NCBI RefSeq assembly: GCF_001898175.1
Contig: NZ_MKTH01000013.1
Location: 373,040-437,039, forward strand
From: Cellulomonas sp. 73-92
Lineage (GTDB): Bacteria > Actinomycetota > Actinomycetes > Actinomycetales > Cellulomonadaceae
Length of the DNA: 64,000 nt
Reading direction: 5' to 3'
The number at the start of each line of letters is the position of its first letter. The first letter of the stretch is position 1. A program made the position numbers and the translations under genes. Positions 27,398 through 34,325 of the stretch are shown piece by piece. Under the pieces are notes generated by a model. It had not been told where the DNA came from, ran no database searches, and worked only from the letters and a program-made list of their open reading frames with translations.

Positions 27398-28141
27398 GTG
27401 GCGACGGGGCGGGGCACGACGACGGGGCGGCGCGAGCTGCTCGTCGTGCTGCTCGCCGGGATCGTCGTGCTCGTCACCGTCCTCGCCGGGCCGCTGGTGC
27501 CGCGGTGGCACGACGCGCCGAGCTGGCTCGCGTTCGACGGCGTGCTGCCGACACCGCCGCCCGGGCCGACGCTGCCGCCCTCGACCGGGACCGCGCAGGA
27601 CTCCCTGCAGGCGCCGGCGTGGGTGACGCAGACCGTCCGGTGGCTGGTGCTCGCGACGCTCGCGGTCCTCGTGTTCCTGCTGCTGCGCTTCCTGTACCGC
27701 CTGGTCCAGCAGCGACTGGGCTCGGTCGACACCGGCGGCCCCGGCGACGAGCCCGCCGGCGGGGCCGTGCTGGACGCGCTCGACGACGTGACGCAGGCGG
27801 CGCTCCAGGAGGGCTACCTCGACGCCGGCCGCGCGCTGCGGGACGAGCTGCCGCCGGGGGATGCCGTCATCGCGGCGTGGCTGGCGCTCGAGCACGCCGC
27901 CGGCCGCGGTGGCGTGGAGCGCGAGCCGGCGGCGACGGCGACCGAGTTCACGCTCGCGCTGCTCGACCGGACGCCCGCCGACCCGGCCGCTGCGCGGACG
28001 CTGCTGCGGCTGTACCACCGGGCCCGGTTCAGCGACCACGAGATCCGGCCCGGCGACGTCGCCGCGGCCCGGGCGGCGCTCGGCGTCCTCGCCGCGGCAC
28101 TTCCACGGCCGGCGGGCACGACGAGGGAGGCCGCGTCGTGA
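27398..28141 (+). CDS. DUF4129-domain membrane protein
   Basis: A 247-residue protein with an N-terminal membrane helix (about 13-35), a Pro-rich outer stretch, a second helix (about 78-100) and a cytoplasmic DUF4129 domain (about 130-225; AWLALEHAAG, LLDRTPADP, LYHRARFSDHEI). DUF4129 proteins occur with MoxR ATPase and DUF58 genes in actinobacteria, as here, in units thought to act on cell-envelope proteins; the biochemical role is not established. First gene of the operon, GTG start without Shine-Dalgarno. The stop overlaps a tiny ORF. Confidence 0.85.
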   Translation: MATGRGTTTGRRELLVVLLAGIVVLVTVLAGPLVPRWHDAPSWLAFDGVLPTPPPGPTLPPSTGTAQDSLQAPAWVTQTVRWLVLATLAVLVFLLLRFLYRLVQQRLGSVDTGGPGDEPAGGAVLDALDDVTQAALQEGYLDAGRALRDELPPGDAVIAAWLALEHAAGRGGVEREPAATATEFTLALLDRTPADPAAARTLLRLYHRARFSDHEIRPGDVAAARAALGVLAAALPRPAGTTREAAS

Positions 28142-28209
28142 GCCAGGCCCCGCGGGTCGTCGTCCCGCCGGCCGTCGCCGCCGCTCCGTCGCGGCGGGTG
28201 AGCACGTGA
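28138..28209 (+). CDS. tiny 23-residue ORF coupled between two operon genes
   Basis: GTG 28138 overlaps the stop of the DUF4129 gene and the TGA at 28207-28209 overlaps the GTG of the next gene, both as GTGA. The peptide MSQAPRVVVPPAVAAAPSRRV plus two residues has no recognised motif. Its likely role, if any, is to carry terminating ribosomes across the gap so that the next gene is re-initiated. It could equally be a chance frame. Confidence 0.35.
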   Translation: MSQAPRVVVPPAVAAAPSRRVST

Positions 28210-28706
28210 GCCGCGTGTGGCGCGTGGTCGTCGCTGCGCTCGTCGTCGCCGGCCTGGCGCGGCTGCTGCTGCTCGACTGGCTGGGCGCCACCGCCGTGGC
28301 GTTCGTCGTCGTCGCGTTCGGGCTCGCGGTGCAGCGCCTCGGTGCCGTCACCGAGCCGCTGCGCTGGCTGCCGGAGCGCCCGCAGCGGGCGGGCGAGCGC
28401 CGTGAGGCCCTCATGCTGACGTGGGCGCTCGCCGGCCACGAGGGCCGGGTGGGCAGGCGCGCGCTCCAGCAGGTGCAGCGCATCGGCGCCCATCGGCTCG
28501 CCCGGCACGGCCTCGACCTGGCGTCGCCCGCCGACGACGCGGCGCTGCGGGCCCTCGTCGGGCCGCGCGCCCTCGCCACGCTGCGCTGCGAGCGCGAGCC
28601 GTGGCCGCGCCTGAGCGACGTCGACCACACGGTGATCGTGCTCGACCGCCTCGGCCCCGGCCAGCCGGCCCGGGCCACCACCTCCTCGAGGAGCAACCCG
28701 AGATGA
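28206..28706 (+). CDS. small membrane protein of the MoxR operon, unknown function
   Basis: A 166-residue protein with two close N-terminal hydrophobic segments (about 5-38) and a soluble, basic C-terminal part containing RREALMLTWALAGHEGRVGRR and DVDHTVIVLDRLG (seen in part). I do not recognise a named family. GTG start overlapping the tiny ORF stop, and its own TGA overlaps the ATG of moxR, so it belongs to the same translationally coupled chain. Confidence 0.75.
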   Translation: MSRVWRVVVAALVVAGLARLLLLDWLGATAVAFVVVAFGLAVQRLGAVTEPLRWLPERPQRAGERREALMLTWALAGHEGRVGRRALQQVQRIGAHRLARHGLDLASPADDAALRALVGPRALATLRCEREPWPRLSDVDHTVIVLDRLGPGQPARATTSSRSNPR

Positions 28707-29671
28707 GCACTCCCCTGCCGGTCCCCGAGGTCGCGGCCCATGGCCGGGCCGTGCTCGACGAGGTCGGCACCGTCGTCGTTGGCATGCGTGACCCGCTGCG
28801 GCTCGCGCTGGCCGCGCTGCTCGCCGGCGGGCACGTGCTGTTCGAGGACGTGCCGGGCCTCGGCAAGACGCTGGCCGCCCGGTCGCTGGCCGCCGCGCTC
28901 GGCCTCGACTTCCGGCGGGTGCAGTGCACGCCGGACCTGCTGCCGAGCGACATCACGGGCTCGTCGGTGTTCGACCCGGGCACCGCGAGCTTCGAGTTCC
29001 GGCCGGGCCCGGTGTTCACCGGCCTGCTGCTGGCCGACGAGATCAACCGAACGGCGCCCAAGACGCAGTCGGCCCTGCTGGAGGCGATGGCCGAGCGCCA
29101 GGTGACGGTCGACGGCTCGACGCACAAGCTCGCCGACCCGTTCTTCGTGGTCGCGACGTCCAACCCTGTGGAGTACGAGGGGACGTACCCGCTGCCGGAG
29201 GCGCAGCTCGACCGGTTCATGGTGCGGCTCGCGATCGGCTACCCCACGGCCGACGCCGAGGTGGACGTGCTCGCCCGCCGGCTCGCCCGGCGCACCGAGT
29301 GGGCGCCGGTGAACCGGGTGGTCGACGCCGGCACGCTGCGGGCGATGCAGGCGGGCGTCGAGGCGGTCGCCGTCGACCACGACGTGCTCCGCTACTGCGT
29401 GGACCTGGCCGCCGCCACGCGGTCGCACCCGGCCGTCGAGGTCGGCGCGTCACCGCGCGGCTCGCAGGCGCTCATGCTCGTCGGGCGGGCCCTGGCGGTG
29501 CTCGACGGGCGCGACTTCGTGCTCCCGGAGGACGTCAAGCAGGTCGCGGTCGCGGCGCTGGCGCACCGGCTGTCGCTCACGCCGCAGGCGTGGGCCACCG
29601 GCACCCTGCCGCAGGCGGTGGTGCGCGACGTGCTCGAGCACGTCCCGGGGCCGACGACCGCCCGTGGCTGA
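28703..29671 (+). CDS. MoxR-family AAA+ ATPase
   Basis: A 322-residue AAA+ ATPase with Walker A DVPGLGKT (about 49-56), the MoxR stretch RVQCTPDLLPSDITGSSVFD, Walker B LLLADEINR, sensor 1 VATSNPVEYEGTYPLPEAQ and sensor 2 GASPRGSQAL. MoxR proteins work as chaperone-like ATPases for DUF58/VWA partner proteins, and the partner is the next gene. The ATG overlaps the previous stop, and the stop overlaps the DUF58 start by 8 bases. Confidence 0.94.
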   Translation: MSTPLPVPEVAAHGRAVLDEVGTVVVGMRDPLRLALAALLAGGHVLFEDVPGLGKTLAARSLAAALGLDFRRVQCTPDLLPSDITGSSVFDPGTASFEFRPGPVFTGLLLADEINRTAPKTQSALLEAMAERQVTVDGSTHKLADPFFVVATSNPVEYEGTYPLPEAQLDRFMVRLAIGYPTADAEVDVLARRLARRTEWAPVNRVVDAGTLRAMQAGVEAVAVDHDVLRYCVDLAAATRSHPAVEVGASPRGSQALMLVGRALAVLDGRDFVLPEDVKQVAVAALAHRLSLTPQAWATGTLPQAVVRDVLEHVPGPTTARG

Positions 29672-30977
29672 CCGCTGGCACGTCACCGCCGCCGCCACCG
29701 GCACCGTGCTGGCGGGCGCCGTGCTGCTCGCGCTCGGGGCCTTCGCCGGCCGGGGCGACGTGGCCCTCGTGGGCGCGTTGCCCCTGGTGGTGGGTGCGTG
29801 GGACCTGCTGCGGCGGCCCACCGGGGAGGTCCGGCCGTCCCTGGGACCCCCGGCGCGCGCGGACGACGACGGCGCGCTGCGCGCGGAGCTGTCGCTGGAG
29901 GCCCCGGCGGGGGCGGTCGCCGTGGCGGTCGGTGTGCACCGCGCGGGACTGCCCGCGGCGGACGCGCTCCTCGCGCTGCCCGACGAGGCCGGGCCGGGCC
30001 CCGTGACGCGGCGCGTGCCGCTCGTCGTGCGCACCGTGCGGACCGGGCCGCAGGAGCTGGCGACCGTGGAGGTCCAGGGTCTGGGGCCGGGCCTGGCCGC
30101 GGCGAGCGAGGCGGGTGGACCGGTGCGGCGCGACGCGCTGGTGCTGCCGTCGGCCGCGCCGCTGCGGGAGGTGCCGCTGCCGGCGCGGCTGCGCGGGCTG
30201 ACGGGCGCGCACGTCTCGCGGCGGCCGGGTGAGGGTGGCGACCTGCGCGACGTCCACCAGTTCCACCCGGGCGACCGGCTCCGCCGCATCGACTGGCGCG
30301 TCACGGCCCGCCGCTCGCCCGGGCTGAGCGAGCTCTACGTGCGCGGTGAGCACGCGCTCGCGGAGGCCGCGGTGATGCTCGTCGTCGACTCGCGCGACGA
30401 GGTGGGTCCCGACCCGCGGACCTGGGCGGGCAGCCGCCCGACGCGGCCCGACGACCCCACGTCGCTCGACGTCGCGCGCCGAGCGGCGGCCTCGGTGGCG
30501 CGGGCGTTCATCGCCGGCGGGGACCGCGTGGGGCTCGACGACCTCGGCGTGGTGCGGCGCCCGCTGCCACCCGGAGGCGGGCGCGGCCAGCTCGACCGGA
30601 TCACCCACGCGCTCGCGCTGACCAAGCCGGAGGGCTGGTCGCGGCACCGGGTGCGCTCGCCCCGGCTGCCGTCGGGCGCGCTCGTCGTCGTGTTCTCCAC
30701 GTTCCTGGACGACGAACCGGCGGACGCCGCCGCCGCGTGGCGACGCGTCGGTCACCGGGTGGTCGCCGTGGACGTGCTGCCGCGGCTGCGGACGGCGCAC
30801 CTGTCGGGCCGTGCGGCCACGGCGGCGCGGCTCGTCCTCGTCGACCGGGAGGACCGGCTGGCCGACCTGCGCGACCTCGACGTCGAGGTGGTCACGTGGC
30901 GCGACGACCCGGCGCTCGCGCTCGCGGTGCTCGCCCGCTCCGACCGCCGCCGCCCCGGCGCGGGGGTGCCGCGATGA
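29664..30977 (+). CDS. DUF58 domain protein, partner of MoxR
   Basis: A 437-residue protein with two N-terminal membrane helices (about 5-45), a beta-rich middle and the DUF58 core, with GEGGDLRDVHQFHPGDRLRRIDWR-type signature (given here in part as DLRDVHQFHPGD and RRIDWRVTARR). A VWA-like fold follows (MLVVDSRDEV). GTG 29664 lies inside the end of moxR (GTGGCTGA). Its TGA overlaps the next small ORF. Confidence 0.9.
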   Translation: MADRWHVTAAATGTVLAGAVLLALGAFAGRGDVALVGALPLVVGAWDLLRRPTGEVRPSLGPPARADDDGALRAELSLEAPAGAVAVAVGVHRAGLPAADALLALPDEAGPGPVTRRVPLVVRTVRTGPQELATVEVQGLGPGLAAASEAGGPVRRDALVLPSAAPLREVPLPARLRGLTGAHVSRRPGEGGDLRDVHQFHPGDRLRRIDWRVTARRSPGLSELYVRGEHALAEAAVMLVVDSRDEVGPDPRTWAGSRPTRPDDPTSLDVARRAAASVARAFIAGGDRVGLDDLGVVRRPLPPGGGRGQLDRITHALALTKPEGWSRHRVRSPRLPSGALVVVFSTFLDDEPADAAAAWRRVGHRVVAVDVLPRLRTAHLSGRAATAARLVLVDREDRLADLRDLDVEVVTWRDDPALALAVLARSDRRRPGAGVPR

Positions 30978-31111
30978 CGGGAACGGACGTCGCGCGGGTG
31001 GCGCCTATGGGGAGGAATCGGTCCGCCTGGCGGCCCGAACCCTCCCCGCTCGGTGCTGTGCCGGTGAGCGGCGGCGCACCGGTGACGGACGTCGCGCGGG
31101 TGGCGCGATGA
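30974..31111 (+). CDS. 45-residue ORF bounded by a 22-bp direct repeat
   Basis: The ATG overlaps the DUF58 stop and the TGA overlaps the ATG of the next gene. The peptide has TDVARVA near both ends because the DNA carries an exact 22-bp direct repeat (30983-31004 and 31085-31106), 102 bases apart and in frame. This looks like a small duplication that moved the downstream start away and left a bridging ORF. No function is assigned. Confidence 0.4.
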   Translation: MTGTDVARVAPMGRNRSAWRPEPSPLGAVPVSGGAPVTDVARVAR

Positions 31112-31707
31112 CCGCGGGCGACGTGCTGCGCGCCCTGCAGGCGGCGCGCGACGAGGACCGGGTGGTCGGCGTCGAGCTCGAGGGGGTGCGGACGCTGTCG
31201 GGGGCGGCCGTGCGCTCGGCGGCGGCGCTGCTCAGCCTGCTCGTGCCGTTCGCCGCGGGGTTCGCGACGATGCGGGGACCGGTCGCGGCGATCGCGGACG
31301 CGCTCGCGGTGCTGGTGGTGCTGCTCGTGCTCGTGCGGCCACGCACCGGGTGGGGCGCGTGGCTGCTGGTGCTCGCGGCGCTGCGCCTGCTGCTGGGCGG
31401 GCCCGTGCCGGCGTGGCAGCTCGCGGCGCTGCTGCTCGTCATCCACGCCGCCGTGCTCGCGACGATGCTCGCGGCCCGTGTGGAGCCCCGCACCCGGGTG
31501 GAGGTCGAGGTGCCCGTGGCGTTGGTGCGGCGCGCCTGGCCGGTGCAGCTCGGTGCGCAGGTGGCCGGGGTGCTCGTCTGGCTCGTCGGGCCCGGGCGCA
31601 CGCTGCCCGGCGCGGAGGTGTGGCGCGCGCTCGCGCTGGTCGCGGTCGTGGTGCTGCTCCTCGTCGTGCTGCCCGCCGCCCGCCGCGACCGCGAGCCGGA
31701 CCGGTAA
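31108..31707 (+). CDS. multi-pass membrane protein ending the MoxR/DUF58 operon
   Basis: A 199-residue protein with about five hydrophobic helices (AAALLSLLVPFAAGF, ALAVLVVLLVLV, WLLVLAALRLLL, LAALLLVIHAAVLATML, and a C-terminal LALVAVVVLLLVVL). No family recognised. ATG overlaps the previous stop. It is followed by a new promoter at 31713, so the operon seems to end here. Confidence 0.75.
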   Translation: MTAGDVLRALQAARDEDRVVGVELEGVRTLSGAAVRSAAALLSLLVPFAAGFATMRGPVAAIADALAVLVVLLVLVRPRTGWGAWLLVLAALRLLLGGPVPAWQLAALLLVIHAAVLATMLAARVEPRTRVEVEVPVALVRRAWPVQLGAQVAGVLVWLVGPGRTLPGAEVWRALALVAVVVLLLVVLPAARRDREPDR

Positions 31708-31712
31708 ACGGC

Positions 31713-31741
31713 TTGGCGTCGCGCGCGACGCGACGTAGCGT
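31713..31741 (+). promoter_or_regulatory. sigma-70-type promoter of the leader element
   Basis: TTGGCG (31713-31718) and TAGCGT (31736-31741) are 17 bases apart, one of the best-matched promoters in the window. Transcription would start near 31748, a few bases before an extended Shine-Dalgarno. Confidence 0.65.
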
Positions 31742-31773
31742 CGTGCGCACACGGGAAAGGAGGTGGTCCGGAG

Positions 31774-31812
31774 ATGGTTCATTCCAGGACGCGTGAGGTG
31801 GCTGTCCGCTAG
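31774..31812 (+). CDS. 12-residue leader ORF with extended Shine-Dalgarno
   Basis: ATG GTT CAT ... TAG encodes MVHSRTREVAVR. It is preceded by GGGAAAGGAGGTGGTCC (31753-31769), complementary to almost the whole 3' tail of 16S rRNA, which is far stronger than for normal genes here. The short length, the dedicated promoter and the structured RNA behind it suggest a leader peptide that senses translation. I recognise no attenuator family with this peptide. Four of the twelve codons are for Arg or Thr. Confidence 0.5.
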   Translation: MVHSRTREVAVR

Positions 31813-31983
31813 CCGCCCGTCGAACCAGGACGGACTGCCTTCGTCCAGGCCCCGAGCGGCCGAGCGAGTACAGGCAGCCACCGCAGCCCGTGGGAGCCGC
31901 GACATCGTCCAGCGCGGCAGGGTCCCCGTCAGGGGACCCGGCCCACGGGCTGTTCCATGCCCGGCCCCGAACCACCCCGTCTT

Positions 31984-32034
31984 CACTTTCCTGAAGTCCG
32001 CGTCGTGATTCGCGACCCAAAGTTCAGGAAAGTG
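31984..32034. repeat. perfect 12-bp inverted repeat upstream of map
   Basis: CACTTTCCTGAA (31984-31995) and TTCAGGAAAGTG (32023-32034) are perfect inverted arms with a 27-base spacer, and the second arm lies about 30 bases upstream of the map -10. It could end the leader transcript or be an operator for map. Confidence 0.65.
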
Positions 32035-32064
32035 GCCCGGAGCATCGACTGGCGCCGACCATGA

Positions 32065-32070
32065 AACAGT
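32065..32070 (+). promoter_or_regulatory. -10 hexamer AACAGT of leaderless map transcript
   Basis: AACAGT (nAnnnT) ends six bases before the GTG of map and there is no Shine-Dalgarno, matching the other leaderless-type starts in the window. Confidence 0.45.
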
Positions 32071-32076
32071 GGGGAC

Positions 32077-32841
32077 GTGCCTCTCAAGACCCCCCAAGAG
32101 ATCGAGCAGATGCGGCCCGTGGGCCGGCTGGTCGCCGACGTCCTCACCTCACTGCGCGAGCACGCGAAGATCGGCATGACGACGTGGGACCTCGACGCCC
32201 ACGCGGCGGAGATGATCGCCGCCGCCGGCGCCCGCTCGGTCTACCTCGGCTATCACCCCTCGTTCGGCGCGATGCCGTACCCGGGCGTGCTCTGCATCTC
32301 CGTCAACGACGCCGCGCTGCACGGCCTGCCCTCGGACCGGGTGCTCGCCGACGGTGACGTCGTCTCGGTCGACTTCGCCTGCGAGCTGCAGGGCTGGGTC
32401 GCCGACTCGGCGCTGACCTTCCAGCTCGGGACCGCGTCCGACGAGGCCCAGCGCCTCATCGCCACGACGTCCGCCGCCCTCGACGCGGGCATTGCCGCCG
32501 CCCGGCCGGGCGGTCACATGGGCGACATCTCCGCCGCGATCGGCCGTGTGGGCCGCCAGGGCGGGTACGGCATCAACGCCGACTTCGGCGGGCACGGCGT
32601 GGGCCGCACCATGCACGAGGACCCGCACGTGGCGAACTTGGGGCGCCGCCGCACCGGGCTCAAGCTGCGCAGCGGCCTCGTGATGGCGATCGAGCCGTGG
32701 TACATGGCGGGTGGCGACGAGTACGTCATCGACGACGACGGCTGGACCATCCGCTCCGCCGACGGTTCGCTGGCTGCCCACTTCGAGCACACGATCGCCC
32801 TGACGCCCGCCGGCCCGGTGATCCTCACCGCCCGCGACTGA
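32077..32841 (+). CDS. map: methionine aminopeptidase, type I
   Basis: A 254-residue MetAP that removes the initiator methionine from new proteins in the cytoplasm. The five metal ligands are visible: Asp in VSVDFACE, Asp in VADSALTF, His in GGHGVGRTMHEDP, Glu in MAIEPWY and Glu in HFEHTIAL. The active-site His of GYHPSFG is also present. Starts with GTG, leaderless type. Not the copy that lies between adk and infA in the ribosomal protein region, so it is probably a second map gene. Confidence 0.94.
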   Translation: MPLKTPQEIEQMRPVGRLVADVLTSLREHAKIGMTTWDLDAHAAEMIAAAGARSVYLGYHPSFGAMPYPGVLCISVNDAALHGLPSDRVLADGDVVSVDFACELQGWVADSALTFQLGTASDEAQRLIATTSAALDAGIAAARPGGHMGDISAAIGRVGRQGGYGINADFGGHGVGRTMHEDPHVANLGRRRTGLKLRSGLVMAIEPWYMAGGDEYVIDDDGWTIRSADGSLAAHFEHTIALTPAGPVILTARD

Positions 32842-33044
32842 CCCGCGCCGGTCGACGCAGCTGCGCCCAGGCCTCACCGGGGGTGCGGTGTCGCCCGCTT
32901 GCCCGCGGAGATGCAGGGCCGGACGACGAGGGTGCGGCCCGGCGCGGCCCGGAGATGCAGGGCCGGACGACGAAGGTGTGGTCCGCCCCGCCCCGGGTGT
33001 CGTGTTGCCTCCTGACCGGGGGGCGGTGTTGCCTCCTGGCCGCC

Positions 33045-33119
33045 GAGCGCCCACTTCGTCGTCGAGACCGGGCGCTGCGGACGTCGGAAGGCACGGTCTC
33101 GGTGAGGAAGTGGGCGCTC
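33045..33119. repeat. intergenic hairpin element, copy A (75 bp)
   Basis: Left arm GAGCGCCCACTTC ... CGAGACCG and right arm CGGTCTCG ... GAAGTGGGCGCTC pair over most of their length around a loop of about 23 bases containing GACGTCGGAAGGCA. It shares arms and flanks (GCC before, GCGGA after) with copies B and C. Confidence 0.8.
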
Positions 33120-33259
33120 GCGGAGATGCAGGGCCGGACGACGAAGGTGCGGCCTGGCCCCTCCCGGGTGCACCCCGCTCCCGCTCGGGTGCAGCCCCGC
33201 CCCCGCCCGGGTGCCGTGTTGCGTCCTCACCGGGGTGCGGTGCTGCTCTCCTGGCCGCC

Positions 33260-33334
33260 GAGCGCCCACTTCGTCGTCGAGACCGGTCGTTTCGGACGTC
33301 GGAAGGCACGGTCTCGGTGAGGAAGTGGGCGCTC
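33260..33334. repeat. intergenic hairpin element, copy B (75 bp)
   Basis: Same 75-bp length and arms as copy A, 215 bases downstream; the only differences I see are in the loop (GTCGTTTCGG instead of GGCGCTGCGG). Part of a duplicated block that also includes the preceding CCGGGGNGCGGTG stretch. Confidence 0.8.
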
Positions 33335-33363
33335 GCGGAAGAAGGGCCGGGCCGCATGACGAA

Positions 33364-33407
33364 GGTGCGGCCCGGCCCCCAACCAGGTGCGGCCCGGCCC
33401 CCAACCA
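33364..33407. repeat. two tandem copies of a 22-bp unit
   Basis: GGTGCGGCCCGGCCCCCAAC plus CA repeats exactly at 33364-33385 and 33386-33407. It shares GGTGCGGCC with the neighbouring dispersed repeats. Confidence 0.85.
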
Positions 33408-33415
33408 GGTGCCGT

Positions 33416-33487
33416 GCTGGCCCCCCGCCGGTGCGACGGGCTGGCCCCCCGCCGGTGCGACGGGCTGGCCCCCCGCCGGTGCGACGG
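33416..33487. repeat. three exact tandem copies of a 24-bp unit
   Basis: GCTGGCCCCCCGCCGGTGCG followed by ACGG repeats three times without change (33416-33439, 33440-33463, 33464-33487), just downstream of the ABC-2 permease stop. The identity suggests recent expansion by slippage. Confidence 0.9.
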
Positions 33488-33500
33488 GCGGGCGCCCGGG

Positions 33501-34325
33501 TCAGAGCGAGCGCTGGTAGTTCCGCATCGCGGCGACCGACCACGCGTACGTCACCGCGGCCAGCGCCAGGAGCAGCAGGCCCCGGGTGAGCACCACCCGG
33601 CCGTCGATGGACGGCGACATCGCGGTGCGCGCCAGCTCGGTCGCCCAGGTGAGGGGGTTGTACCGCGCGGTGGCCTGCACCCAGTGCGGCAGCAGGGCCA
33701 CCGGCATGAGCGCCGTCGAGAGGAACGTCGCCGGGAGGACGACGAGCGTCGAGATCCCGATGAGCGCCGTCTGATCCCGAGCCGTCAGCGCGACCGCCGC
33801 CGACACCGAGCAGAACGCCGCCGCGAGCAGCAGCGACGCCACGAGGGCGATAGCCATGCCGGTGGGCCCGCCCGCGTAGCGAGCGCCCGCCGCCCACCCG
33901 ATGAGCAGCAGCACCACGCCCTGGATCAGCGACAGCAGCAGCTGCTGCACCAGCTGGCCGGCGACGAGCGCCGACCGCGACACGGGCGACGACAGCAGCC
34001 GGTCCATGACCCCGGACCTGATGTCGTCGATGAACCCGGTCCCGGCCCAGGCGCCGGAGTAGAGCATCGTCATCATGAGGATCCCGGGGACCAGGAACGT
34101 CAGGTAGCTGGTGTGCCCGAAGCCCGGCACCTGCGTGACGGCCTTGAACACGTTCCCGAACAGGACGATCCACACGACCGGCTGGATCACCGAGACGCCG
34201 AGGCCCCACGGCAGGCGGAAGCCGTCGACGATCCAGCGGCGCGCGACGAGCCCCGCCTGCACCGGCCACGGCGCGCGGGCGGCGGCCGCGGGCGGGGCAC
34301 TCACGGAAACAGGTGCGGCGCTCAT
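33501..34325 (-). CDS. ABC-2 type exporter permease (drug or lipid efflux)
   Basis: A 274-residue permease with six hydrophobic helices, DrrB-like: VIQPVVWIVLFGNVFKAV, FLVPGILMMTMLYSGAW, the ABC-2 signature around GFIDDIRSGVMDRLLSSPVSRSALVAGQ (given for its position, residues about 95-122), and PLTWATELAR near the end. ATG overlaps the ATPase stop (ATGA). Together with the ATPase it forms an efflux pump, probably controlled by the PadR gene upstream. Confidence 0.92.
   Translation of the reverse strand: MSAAPVSVSAPPAAAARAPWPVQAGLVARRWIVDGFRLPWGLGVSVIQPVVWIVLFGNVFKAVTQVPGFGHTSYLTFLVPGILMMTMLYSGAWAGTGFIDDIRSGVMDRLLSSPVSRSALVAGQLVQQLLLSLIQGVVLLLIGWAAGARYAGGPTGMAIALVASLLLAAAFCSVSAAVALTARDQTALIGISTLVVLPATFLSTALMPVALLPHWVQATARYNPLTWATELARTAMSPSIDGRVVLTRGLLLLALAAVTYAWSVAAMRNYQRSL

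Larger units (their letters stand above)
31813..32076 (+). other. structured leader-like region upstream of map
   Basis: After the 12-codon ORF the RNA can form GGACG/CGTCC (around 31834-31856), or CTGCCT can pair with AGGCAG a little downstream instead, as mutually exclusive choices. A nested structure follows: outer stem CAGCCCGTGGG (31884-31894) with CCCACGGGCTG (31942-31952), inner hairpin GGGTCCCC-GTCA-GGGGACCC (31920-31939). A separate 12-bp inverted repeat follows before map. No protein is encoded that I can support. Confidence 0.5.
32842..33500. repeat. 659-base repeat-rich intergenic region between convergent genes
   Basis: No gene is supported here. It holds copies of a unit of about 35 bases (GAGATGCAGGGCCGGACGAC followed by GARGGTGYGGYC) at 32906, 32950 and 33121 and a degenerate one near 33340. 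It also holds two 75-bp hairpin elements (33045 and 33260) inside a larger duplication with a period of about 215 bases, then 22-bp and 24-bp tandem repeats. Long open frames across it are products of the repeats and the high GC. Confidence 0.85.

Noticed and set aside
33364..33487. possible CRISPR or insertion-sequence remnant
   Set aside because: Tandem copies have no spacers; no transposase frame or target-site duplication is seen in 32842-33500.
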